DNA of 64,000 nt, from positions 1-64,000 of the forward strand of contig QUMM01000010.1 in assembly GCA_003435055.1 (NCBI GenBank), in the 5' to 3' direction. A program made the translations under genes and the position numbers. The notes beneath the pieces were generated by a model. That model saw only the letters and a list, made by a program, of their open reading frames with translations. It made no database searches and had not been told where the DNA came from. Positions 1 through 7,418 of this stretch are shown piece by piece. The DNA comes from Lachnospiraceae bacterium OF09-6 (GTDB taxonomy: Bacteria; Bacillota; Clostridia; Lachnospirales; Lachnospiraceae). Every line of letters starts with the position of its first letter. Position 1 is the stretch's first letter.

Positions 1-225
1 TCGCTCATGATATTTGAGAAACATGCAAATCTGAAATACAAGTATGGGAATCGCCATTTCTGGTGTCGAGGATACTATGTAGATACGGTAGGGAAAAATG
101 CAAAGAAGATACAAGAATATATTCAGAATCAATTAAAAAATGATTTAGAATATGATCAGTTAACGTTAAATGAATACATAGACCCGTTTACGGGTGAGCC
201 GGTAAAAAAAGGCAGAAAAAAATAA
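1..225 (+). CDS. tnpA: IS200/IS605 transposase TnpA, C-terminal part (5' cut by window)
   Basis: C-terminal half of a Y1 (HUH) transposase, which cuts and rejoins single-stranded element ends. Visible family features are the block MIFEKHANLKYKYGNRHFW, the GYYVDTVG segment, and the helix around IQEYIQNQ that carries the catalytic tyrosine. The HUH histidine pair lies upstream of the window. The frame is open to base 1, so the ATG at 7 is internal and not the start. The tail (YIDPFTGEPVKKGRKK) is typical of copies in gut Clostridia. No TnpB gene follows, so this looks like a transposase-only IS200-type element. Identification is firm; activity cannot be judged. Confidence 0.85.
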   Translation, partial: SLMIFEKHANLKYKYGNRHFWCRGYYVDTVGKNAKKIQEYIQNQLKNDLEYDQLTLNEYIDPFTGEPVKKGRKK

Positions 226-303
226 GCCTAAAAGGCTAAGCCGGGAAAAGAAGCAATAAGCAAATCCCAAGGGGATGCGCAGGAAGTAGGAGGCACTGAG
301 AAA

Positions 304-427
304 GGCCCTTTAGGGCCAGCCTGTGAAAGGCAGTGCAAGAGGCGGACCCTCTCAGTGCGCCTTCCGGGCGCAAGCAGGGATGAGCCCCTTATAGGGGCAG
401 TGCAAACCACCGGCTAAGCCGGTGGTT
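304..427 (+). ncRNA. candidate structured RNA / tandem hairpins at IS right end
   Basis: Six short stem-loops follow one another with almost no unpaired spacing: GGCCC/GGGCC (304-317), GCCT/AGGC (319-331), AGAGG/CCTCT (338-352), GCGCC/GGCGC (357-371), GCCCC/GGGGC (384-398) and the terminal hairpin (405-427). A weaker stem overlaps the transposase stop (225-237). The linker AGTGC occurs three times between the stems. The stems are visible in the sequence. That the region is transcribed as a functional RNA, comparable to IS605-associated RNAs such as HEARO/omega RNAs, is inference; it could also serve only as DNA structure for transposition. Confidence 0.4.
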
Positions 428-474
428 ATGATTATCAGAAAATCAGCCAGTTTTGCATGTAAACAATTCATCGA

Positions 475-504
475 TTGACGAAAATGCGCACTATAGTGTA
501 TACC
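475..504 (+). promoter_or_regulatory. promoter and palindrome upstream of XRE gene
   Basis: TTGACG (475-480) and TATACC (499-504) are separated by 18 bases, a plausible sigma-A promoter about 30 bases before the XRE gene. The spacer contains the perfect 10-bp palindrome CACTATAGTG (489-498). A repressor dimer bound there would block the promoter, which suggests autoregulation by the downstream XRE protein (inference). Confidence 0.5.
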
Positions 505-534
505 AGAGTCAGAAAAGGATGGAGGAACTGATAA

Positions 535-1725
535 ATGGATGCAAAGAAGTTTGGTGCATTTATTTCTGACAGAAGAAAGCAGCAGCATATGACTCAGGCA
601 GAGCTTGCCGGGAAGATCGGCGTGACGGATAAGGCAGTCAGCCGCTGGGAACGTGGATTGGGCTTTCCGGATATTAACACCATGGAACCGCTGGCGGATG
701 CACTGGGGATCTCATTGTTGGAATTGATGAGATCAGAGGTACAGGATGCAGACAATGTTCAAAAAGCAGAAACAATGAGTAGGGACGGATGGAATAGCCA
801 GAAAGAACAAAAGGGTGGAACTTCCCGGACGGACGGAGAAAACAAGAATGATGGGGAGCCTCAAAATGAAAGTGTGACGAAAGAAAAAGATACATTATAC
901 ACATCAGCGGAGGTGACAGAGATGATGCACACCATGGAAGAGATTCGAAAGCAGCAACAGCATCAGGATAAGATGGCAGGCTACCTTGCAATACCCGTGA
1001 TTTTGATTGTGACAATCCTGACCAAGCTGTCCGGGCAGGCCAGTCTGGGCGGTGCTGTTTTTGTCGGTTTTCTTGGTGCAGGACCGGTAGTATCCGGCTA
1101 TTATCTCTGGAAAAACCGGGCAGATGCAGAAAGCCGGAAAATCTATGGAACCTTTACCTTTCTGCTGGCAGGATTTTTTCTGGTATTGTGTTCGGTTATG
1201 ATACCGGACAGCTTCTGGGATCATCATGCCCAGGGAGCAAATCTTGTTACCTGTATGCTCAATCTGGGACTTATGGTTTATCTGGATTATCATGTTCTGA
1301 AAAACTTGCGTCGGGAGAAGAAAGGTCCGATTGCCGGTTTTATGGTGCTGATTGTAAATATTCTGCTTGTTGTATGGACGTTGCATGGATTTGCAGCCAG
1401 ATCTATTGAGAATGCCGTGGGTACCAGCCGGGGAGATGTGGCAGAGCAGTATGCTACACAGCTTCTGCTGAAGGAAAAAGATCTTGAAGATGACTGGATA
1501 GTGGGGTATAGTTATAACCAGATTGATCTGCACCCGGATGTCTATCGAGTAGCGTTTACTTATTATGCCAATGCAGAAGACGCAGAAACTGGTGAAGAAA
1601 GCTGCTACGGATATGATATTCAGGTGGATTCGGATTACAAAATAACCATAAAAGAGGAAAGCACTGCGATTGGTGAAGATATGTGGACGGAGATGTCCGA
1701 GGAGAGTGAAAATGAAGTATCATGA
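535..1725 (+). CDS. XRE-family regulator with C-terminal membrane domain
   Basis: A 396-residue protein. Residues about 7-65 form a Cro/CI-type helix-turn-helix (MTQAELAGKIGVTDKAVSRW). A charged, low-complexity linker spans about 70-140. Around five hydrophobic segments lie between 148 and 285, followed by a soluble acidic tail. This arrangement is common in Clostridia for membrane-tethered regulators, often of transporters or envelope-stress genes; target and signal are unknown here. The ATG follows GGAGGAACTGATAA at good spacing. It stands alone between the IS end and the HAD phosphatase, and the palindrome in its promoter suggests autoregulation. Confidence 0.85.
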   Translation: MDAKKFGAFISDRRKQQHMTQAELAGKIGVTDKAVSRWERGLGFPDINTMEPLADALGISLLELMRSEVQDADNVQKAETMSRDGWNSQKEQKGGTSRTDGENKNDGEPQNESVTKEKDTLYTSAEVTEMMHTMEEIRKQQQHQDKMAGYLAIPVILIVTILTKLSGQASLGGAVFVGFLGAGPVVSGYYLWKNRADAESRKIYGTFTFLLAGFFLVLCSVMIPDSFWDHHAQGANLVTCMLNLGLMVYLDYHVLKNLRREKKGPIAGFMVLIVNILLVVWTLHGFAARSIENAVGTSRGDVAEQYATQLLLKEKDLEDDWIVGYSYNQIDLHPDVYRVAFTYYANAEDAETGEESCYGYDIQVDSDYKITIKEESTAIGEDMWTEMSEESENEVS

Positions 1726-1774
1726 GATCAAACCAAGCAGCTAAGGCAGTGCGGAAAAAGGACGATATAGATAT

Positions 1775-2431
1775 ATGAGATACAAATTAGCCATATTTGA
1801 TTTAGACGGAACCATTTTAGATACTTTAGAAGATCTGGCAGACAGCACGAATTATGCGCTGTCTGTTTATCATATGCCGGAGCATACCATTGATGAGGTA
1901 CGCTGGTTTGTGGGAAATGGCATACATAAGCTGATCGAGCGTGCGGTTCCGAAGGGCAGCAGCGATGAGCAGATTGAGCAGGTATTTACTACATTTAAAG
2001 AATACTATAAGGATCACTGTGCGGTGAAGACCCGTCCTTATAGCGGCATCATGGAGCTTTTAAAGACTTTACGCGAAAAAGGCATTCTCACAGCAGTAGT
2101 TTCGAACAAAGGAGACTTTGCGGTGCAGATTCTCTGTGAAGACTATTTCAGGGGAATGTTTGATTTTGCTGTGGGCGAGCGGGAAGGCATCCGCAGAAAA
2201 CCGGCACCGGACAGTGTACTGGCGGTTCTGGAAAAGTTTCAGATTAGCAAAGAAGAGGCAGTCTATATCGGAGATTCTGAAGTAGACATACAGACTGCTT
2301 TCAATGCCGGTATGAAAGAAATCGCAGTCACATGGGGATTTCGTCCGGAAAGTTTCTTAAAAGAAAACGGGGCGGACTGCATCGTCCATACCCCGGAAGA
2401 ACTGCTGAAGGTGCTACAAAAATATACCTAA
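1775..2431 (+). CDS. gph: HAD-IA hydrolase, phosphoglycolate phosphatase-like
   Basis: A 218-residue cytoplasmic haloacid-dehalogenase-fold phosphatase. Motif I is FDLDGTILDT, with the nucleophile and acid/base aspartates at 9 and 11. Motif II is the serine in VVSNKGD, motif III the lysine in RRKPAPD, and motif IV YIGDSEVD. The alpha-helical cap between motifs I and II is the C1 type seen in Gph and PpaX. It removes phosphate from small phosphorylated metabolites such as 2-phosphoglycolate. Substrate assignment within this family is weak from sequence alone, so the symbol is tentative. It lies 49 bases after the XRE gene on the same strand. Confidence 0.8.
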   Translation: MRYKLAIFDLDGTILDTLEDLADSTNYALSVYHMPEHTIDEVRWFVGNGIHKLIERAVPKGSSDEQIEQVFTTFKEYYKDHCAVKTRPYSGIMELLKTLREKGILTAVVSNKGDFAVQILCEDYFRGMFDFAVGEREGIRRKPAPDSVLAVLEKFQISKEEAVYIGDSEVDIQTAFNAGMKEIAVTWGFRPESFLKENGADCIVHTPEELLKVLQKYT

Positions 2432-2483
2432 GTGAACCAAGTTTTTTTCGTGTTTTTCTTGATACAAAAAAGAGTGAAAAGAA

Positions 2484-2518
2484 TTGACACGACAATTTTT
2501 TTATTATACAGTTATAAT
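2484..2518 (+). promoter_or_regulatory. likely promoter of the BMP/ABC importer operon
   Basis: A consensus TTGACA (2484-2489) and a consensus TATAAT (2513-2518) lie upstream of the substrate-binding-protein gene, but 23 bases apart, too long for a standard promoter. TATACA at 2505-2510 gives a 15-base spacer instead. One of these -10 elements probably pairs with the TTGACA; which one cannot be decided by eye. No purine riboswitch fold is apparent in the leader. Confidence 0.45.
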
Positions 2519-2564
2519 CGTGAGTACTAATAAAACTTTTACATTTTTGAGGAGGAAGTAGAGG

Positions 2565-3740
2565 ATGAAACGTACAAAATTACTTGCAATGGTCATGACA
2601 ACAGCAATCGCAGCTACAGGTGCGGTATGTGCAGCGAATGCAGAAGGAATTCCGGCTGAAGATCTGAAGGTTGGAGCCATCTACATCGGTGATGAGAACG
2701 AAGGTTACACAGCTGCACATATGGCAGGTATAGATGAGATGATGGAGAAGTTTGGTCTGGATGAATCACAGGTCATTGAGAAGACGCTGATCGGTGAAGA
2801 CGAGACTTGTTATGACGCTGCAGCAGATCTGGCAGACCAGGGATGCCAGATTATCTTTGGCACCAGCTTTGGTCATGAGACGTATCTGATTCAGGCAGCA
2901 GGCGAGTTCCCGGATGTTCAGTTCTGTCATGCAACCGGATATCAGGCAGCCAGCAGCGGACTGGACAATATGCACAACTACTTCGACAACATCTACGAAG
3001 CAAGATATGTGTCTGGTGTAGTAGCAGGTCTGAAGCTGAATGAGATGATCGAGAACGGTGACATCACAGAAGATCAGGCAAGAATCGGATACGTAGGAGC
3101 TTATCCATATGCAGAAGTAATTTCCGGATTTACATCCTTCTACCTTGGTGCAAAGAGCCAGTGCCCATCCGTTACCATGGAAGTAAAATACACCAACAGC
3201 TGGGCAAGCTTTGACCTGGAAAAAGAATGTGCAGAAGCACTGATCGCAGATGGCTGTGTACTGATTGGACAGCACGCAGATACTACAGGCGCTCCTACTG
3301 CAGCTCAGGCAGCAGGCGTTCCTTGTGTTGGATACAATGTAGACATGATCGAGACAGCTCCTGACTCTGCACTGACCTCCTCATCAAATAACTGGGGTGT
3401 ATACTACACCTACGCAGTACAGTGCATGGTAGACGGAACTGAAATCGACAGAGACTGGACCGCAGGTTTGGCAGACGGTGCCGTTCTGATTACTCCGCTG
3501 AATGAGAAAACAGTAGCTGAAGGAACTCAGGAAGTAGTAGATGAAGTAGAGAGCCAGATTGAAGACGGATCTCTCCACGTATTTGATACATCTACATGGA
3601 CAGTAGATGGCAAGGCACTGGATACTTACGAAAAGAACGGTGTAGAATACATCTCCGATGGATATTTCCACGAATCTGAATACGGCTCAGCTCCGGCATT
3701 TGATATCATCATCGATGGTATTGATTCTATCGTAGAATAA
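2565..3740 (+). CDS. BMP-family ABC transporter substrate-binding protein (NupN/BmpA-like)
   Basis: A 391-residue extracytoplasmic binding protein of the BMP/PnrA family, members of which bind purine nucleosides in Bacillus, Lactococcus and spirochaetes. The N-terminus is a signal peptide (about 1-27, ending ANA before EGIPAED). Periplasmic-binding-type sequence follows, including IGYVGAYPYAEVISGF. Most relatives are lipoproteins, but the only nearby cysteine (TGAVC) is not a good lipobox, so either anchoring is unusual or the protein is released. It is first in an operon with an ATPase and two permeases, and a terminator hairpin separates it from the ATPase, which would raise its level relative to the rest. 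Nucleoside specificity is inferred from family. Confidence 0.85.
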   Translation: MKRTKLLAMVMTTAIAATGAVCAANAEGIPAEDLKVGAIYIGDENEGYTAAHMAGIDEMMEKFGLDESQVIEKTLIGEDETCYDAAADLADQGCQIIFGTSFGHETYLIQAAGEFPDVQFCHATGYQAASSGLDNMHNYFDNIYEARYVSGVVAGLKLNEMIENGDITEDQARIGYVGAYPYAEVISGFTSFYLGAKSQCPSVTMEVKYTNSWASFDLEKECAEALIADGCVLIGQHADTTGAPTAAQAAGVPCVGYNVDMIETAPDSALTSSSNNWGVYYTYAVQCMVDGTEIDRDWTAGLADGAVLITPLNEKTVAEGTQEVVDEVESQIEDGSLHVFDTSTWTVDGKALDTYEKNGVEYISDGYFHESEYGSAPAFDIIIDGIDSIVE

Positions 3741-3760
3741 GAGAGAAGAAACTCATATAA

Positions 3761-3790
3761 GGGGGTTGCATTTTTTTGCAACCCCCGTTT
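3761..3790 (+). terminator. intercistronic terminator/attenuator after binding-protein gene
   Basis: A perfect 10-bp stem (3761-3770 with 3777-3786) with a T6 loop is followed by GTTTT. It lies between the binding-protein gene and the ATPase gene, where partial termination commonly gives excess binding protein over membrane components. Confidence 0.75.
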
Positions 3791-3808
3791 TAATCAGGAG
3801 GAACACAC

Positions 3809-5347
3809 GTGGAGCAGACATATGCAATAGAACTTCACAATATCACCAAGCGTTTCGGCAGCGTTACGGCCAATGAAAAAGTAGACCTGGAAGTAAAAAA
3901 GGGAGAAATTCTCTGTTTGCTTGGTGAAAATGGAAGTGGAAAAACTACATTGATGAATATGATATCCGGAATTTACTATCCGGATGAAGGAATGATCAAA
4001 GTTGACGGAAAAGAAGTAAAGATTCGTTCACCGAAAGACTCCTTTGATCTGGGAATTGGAATGGTACATCAGCATTTCAAGCTGGTTGATATTCTGACAG
4101 CAGCAGAAAATATCATTCTCGGACTGCCGGGAAAACAGATCCTGAACATGAAGCAGGTGAATAAAGAGATCTTAGATCTGGCTGCCAGATATGGATTTGA
4201 AATTGATCCGAAAAAGAAGATCTATCAGATGTCGGTATCAGAGAAACAGACGGTAGAGATTGTCAAGCTACTGTATCGTGGAGCCAGGATATTGATTTTG
4301 GATGAGCCGACAGCGGTATTGACCCCACAGGAGGCGGAGCGCCTGTTTGAAGTATTAAAAAATATGAAAAAAGATGGATGTTCGATTATCCTGATTACTC
4401 ATAAGTTACATGAAGTATTAGCGATATCTGATAGGGTTTCCATTTTGAGAAAGGGGCTGTATATTGATACAGTAAAGACCGCTGAGGCAACGGTAGAGTC
4501 ACTGACCGAGATGATGGTAGGTGCCAGGGTGGAACTGAATATTGATCGCCCGGAACCTGTGAATCCAGTCAAACGTCTGGAACTGAAGAATGTGACCTGT
4601 AAGGATATCAACGAAGTAGTGACTCTGGATCATGCAGATCTTACCGTATATGGCGGGGAGATTCTTGGTATTGCCGGTATTTCCGGAGGAGGGCAGAAGG
4701 AATTACTGGAGGCAATTGCAGGACTTCAGCCGGTATCGGAAGGAAACATTATGTTTTACCCGGAAGAGAATCAGCCAAAAGAGATTACCAATCTGGATGT
4801 GGCTGATATTCGTGCACTGGGCGTACGACTTGCATTCGTTCCGGAAGACCGACTGGGAATGGGACTGGTAGGTTCTATGGATATGACGGATAATATCATG
4901 CTGCGAAGCTATCAGCGAGGAAAGTCCTCATTCCTGGATCGTAAGACCCCGGGAGAACTGGCTCAGAAGATCAAGGATCAGCTGGAGATTGTGACACCAA
5001 GCATTTCTGCACCAGTAGGCCGTATGTCTGGCGGAAATGTACAGAAAGTGCTGGTAGGACGTGAGATTGCTCAGAAACCAAAGGTTCTGATGGTAGCTTA
5101 TCCGACCAGAGGAATCGATATCAACTCCTCTTATGCGATTTATAATCTGTTAAATGAACAGAAGAAAAAGGGTGTGGCTGTCATCTGTGTGATTGAAGAT
5201 CTGGATGTCCTTCTGGAACTGTGTGACCGGATAGCTGTTCTGTGTGGCGGTCAGATCACTGGCGTGCTGGATGGACGGACTGCAAAGAAGGATGAAGTCG
5301 GTGTACTGATGACAAAGCATGAGAAAGGAGGCGTTTCCCATGAATAA
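3809..5347 (+). CDS. ABC transporter ATP-binding protein, BMP/nucleoside type (NupO-like)
   Basis: A 512-residue tandem ATPase (two nucleotide-binding domains in one chain, as in RbsA and NupO) that energises the adjacent permeases. The first half has Walker A GENGSGKT (39-46), Q-loop MVHQHF, signature SVSEKQ (142-147, degenerate as usual in this family) and Walker B ILILDEPT (161-168). The second half has a degenerate Walker A (GISGGGQK), a good signature MSGGN and a degenerate Walker B (VLMVAYPTRGID), so one catalytic site probably dominates. The start is GTG at 3809, behind AGGAGGAACACAC. The 3' end overlaps the next gene by 8 bases. Confidence 0.88.
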   Translation: MEQTYAIELHNITKRFGSVTANEKVDLEVKKGEILCLLGENGSGKTTLMNMISGIYYPDEGMIKVDGKEVKIRSPKDSFDLGIGMVHQHFKLVDILTAAENIILGLPGKQILNMKQVNKEILDLAARYGFEIDPKKKIYQMSVSEKQTVEIVKLLYRGARILILDEPTAVLTPQEAERLFEVLKNMKKDGCSIILITHKLHEVLAISDRVSILRKGLYIDTVKTAEATVESLTEMMVGARVELNIDRPEPVNPVKRLELKNVTCKDINEVVTLDHADLTVYGGEILGIAGISGGGQKELLEAIAGLQPVSEGNIMFYPEENQPKEITNLDVADIRALGVRLAFVPEDRLGMGLVGSMDMTDNIMLRSYQRGKSSFLDRKTPGELAQKIKDQLEIVTPSISAPVGRMSGGNVQKVLVGREIAQKPKVLMVAYPTRGIDINSSYAIYNLLNEQKKKGVAVICVIEDLDVLLELCDRIAVLCGGQITGVLDGRTAKKDEVGVLMTKHEKGGVSHE

Positions 5348-6416
5348 AGAACCTGTGTTTCATATGTCCAAACGGGAAACCATCAGTCTGGGGAAACGAA
5401 TTGCCATTTATATTGCGGCTATTGTGCTTGCAATGATTGTCTGTGCAGCAGTGATTGTAGGACTGGTACATATGAACCCGTTGGATGTATATAAAGCAAT
5501 TTTTGACGGTGCACTGGGAAGCAACCGTCGTATCTGGATCACCATTCGTGATATGCTGGTACTGTTATGCATTGCAGTTGGTCTTGCACCAGCCTTTAAG
5601 ATGCGTTTTTGGAATATCGGAGCAGAAGGACAGGTACTGATCGGTGGTGTAGTTTCAGCAGCCTGCATGATCTATCTGGGTGGAAAGATGCCAAATACAC
5701 TGCTGATCCTGCTGATGATCGCAGGAAGTGCTCTTGGCGGATTCATCTGGGGGTTGATTCCTACTTTTTTCAAGGCACACTGGAATACCAACGAGACATT
5801 ATTTACCTTGATGATGAACTACGTAGCGATGCAGGTGGTTACTTTCTGTATCTGTTTCTGGGAGAATCCAAAGGGCTCTAACAGTGTGGGGATTATCAAT
5901 CAGGCTACACAGGCTGGCTGGCTTCCATCCGTAGCCGGAAATGCCTATTTCTGGAATGTGGTGATTGTCATGATTCTGACGGTGGCGATGTTCATTTATC
6001 TGAAATACAGTAAACAGGGATATGAGATTGCAGTTGTGGGAGAAAGTGATAATACTGCCCGCTATGCAGGAATTAATGTCAGCAAAGTGATGATGCGTAC
6101 CATGGCGATCTCAGGAGCAATCTGTGGTATTGCCGGATTTATTCTGGTCAGTGGTTCTGGACATACGATTTCCACATCGACGGCAAACGGTCGTGGATTT
6201 ACGGCCATTATTGTAGCATGGATGGCGAAGTTCAATACATTTGTTATGATTCTGATTGCATTTGGTCTGGTATTCATGGAAAAAGGTGCTACGCAGATTG
6301 CATCTCAGTATGGACTAAATGAAAATGCTTCCAGCATCATGCTGGGTATCATTCTGTTTTTCCTGTTGGGTGCAGAATTCTTTATCAACTATAAAATAGA
6401 AAGAAATAAAAAATAG
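5340..6416 (+). CDS. ABC transporter permease, BMP/nucleoside type (NupP-like)
   Basis: A 358-residue inner-membrane permease of the BPD_transp_2 superfamily, the larger of the pair that works with the upstream ATPase. Hydrophobic helices begin at residue about 15, and the conserved segment FWNIGAEGQVLIGG is present. The chosen start (5340) lies inside the end of the ATPase gene and is served by AAAGGAGG at 5324-5331; an in-frame ATG at 5319 lies upstream of that ribosome site and is not used. Translational coupling with the ATPase is likely. Confidence 0.85.
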   Translation: MNKEPVFHMSKRETISLGKRIAIYIAAIVLAMIVCAAVIVGLVHMNPLDVYKAIFDGALGSNRRIWITIRDMLVLLCIAVGLAPAFKMRFWNIGAEGQVLIGGVVSAACMIYLGGKMPNTLLILLMIAGSALGGFIWGLIPTFFKAHWNTNETLFTLMMNYVAMQVVTFCICFWENPKGSNSVGIINQATQAGWLPSVAGNAYFWNVVIVMILTVAMFIYLKYSKQGYEIAVVGESDNTARYAGINVSKVMMRTMAISGAICGIAGFILVSGSGHTISTSTANGRGFTAIIVAWMAKFNTFVMILIAFGLVFMEKGATQIASQYGLNENASSIMLGIILFFLLGAEFFINYKIERNKK

Positions 6417-6427
6417 GAGGAACGGCA

Positions 6428-7406
6428 ATGGGCACACTTATTATTTTTATTCAAAAAGCAATCGTTCAGGGCATGGGAATCCTGTTTGGAGCAGAAGGAG
6501 AGATCCTGACTGAGAAATCCGGTAACCTGAACCTGGGGATTCCTGGTATCATGTATATGGGTGGTATCGCAGGACTGATGGGGGCATTTTTCTATGAAAA
6601 AAATACCGCAAACCCAAGTGCAGCAGTGGGAATGCTGATTTCTCTGCTCTGTGCATTTGTCTGCGCTATGCTTGGCGGTCTGATCTACAGTATACTGACC
6701 ATTACTTTGAGAGCCAATCAGAACGTAACCGGTCTGGCTCTGACTACGTTTGGCACTGGCTTTGGTAACTTCTTTGGAGGTTCGATTTCCAAGCTGGCCG
6801 GTGGGGTAGGACAGATATCAGTCAGCACCACAGCCGGAGCCTATCAGGCAAAGATTCCTGGGTTGTCAAAGATACCGGTGATTGGAAGCATTTTCTTCTC
6901 CTATGGTTTCCTGACCTATGTGGCGATTTTGCTGGCAGTTTTATTATCGTTCTTCCTGTTCCGTACCAGAAATGGACTGAATCTGCGGGCAGTAGGAGAA
7001 AATCCGGGAACAGCGGATGCAGCCGGAATCAATGTAAGCAAATATAAATATCTGGCAACCTGTATCGGAGCTGGCATTGCCGGACTGAGCGGCCTATATT
7101 TTGTAATGGAATACAGTGGAGGAACCTGGACGGATAATGGATTTGGAGACAGAGGCTGGCTGGCAGTGGCACTGGTTATTTTTGCTATGTGGAAGCCAGT
7201 CAATGCGATCTGGGGATCCATCCTTTTCGGGGCATTATATATTCTGTATCTGTACATTCCAGGACTTGGAAGAAGTACACAGGAGATTTTCAAGCATTGC
7301 CATATGTGGTAACGATCATTGTACTGGTAGTGATCAGCTTCCGTAAGAAAAAGGAAGATCAGCACCGGAAGGTCTGGGACAGGCCTATTTCAGGGAGGAA
7401 CGATAG
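6428..7406 (+). CDS. ABC transporter permease, BMP/nucleoside type (NupQ-like), two frameshifts
   Basis: Second permease of the importer, about 326 residues when repaired. It carries the family segment LTEKSGNLNLGIPGIMYMGG near the N-terminus and multiple hydrophobic helices. As written the frame closes at 7312 with an aberrant tail. One missing base near 7294 would restore ALPYVVTIIVLVVISF, a proper last helix. A second missing base near 7365 leads to a tail ending FREER and a stop at 7404-7406, just before the next ribosome site. Two single-base losses in an otherwise well-kept gene look like consensus errors; true inactivation is the alternative. Confidence 0.75.
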
Positions 7407-7418
7407 AAAGGATATTGC

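Larger units (their letters stand above)
1..430 (+). mobile_element. IS200/IS605-like insertion sequence, right part
   Basis: The window opens inside the transposase gene of a single-strand-transposing IS200/IS605-family element. After the transposase stop come about 200 bases of closely packed hairpins. The last is a 10-bp perfect stem with a TAA loop (405-427), which is the kind of subterminal hairpin these transposases recognise at the right end. The boundary is placed just after that hairpin by inference. The left end lies outside the window, so the element's completeness and its exact cleavage site cannot be judged. Confidence 0.75.

Noticed and set aside
2432..2564. Purine riboswitch before the nucleoside-type importer
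   Set aside because: The conserved purine-aptamer core is not found, and the leader after the promoter is too short.
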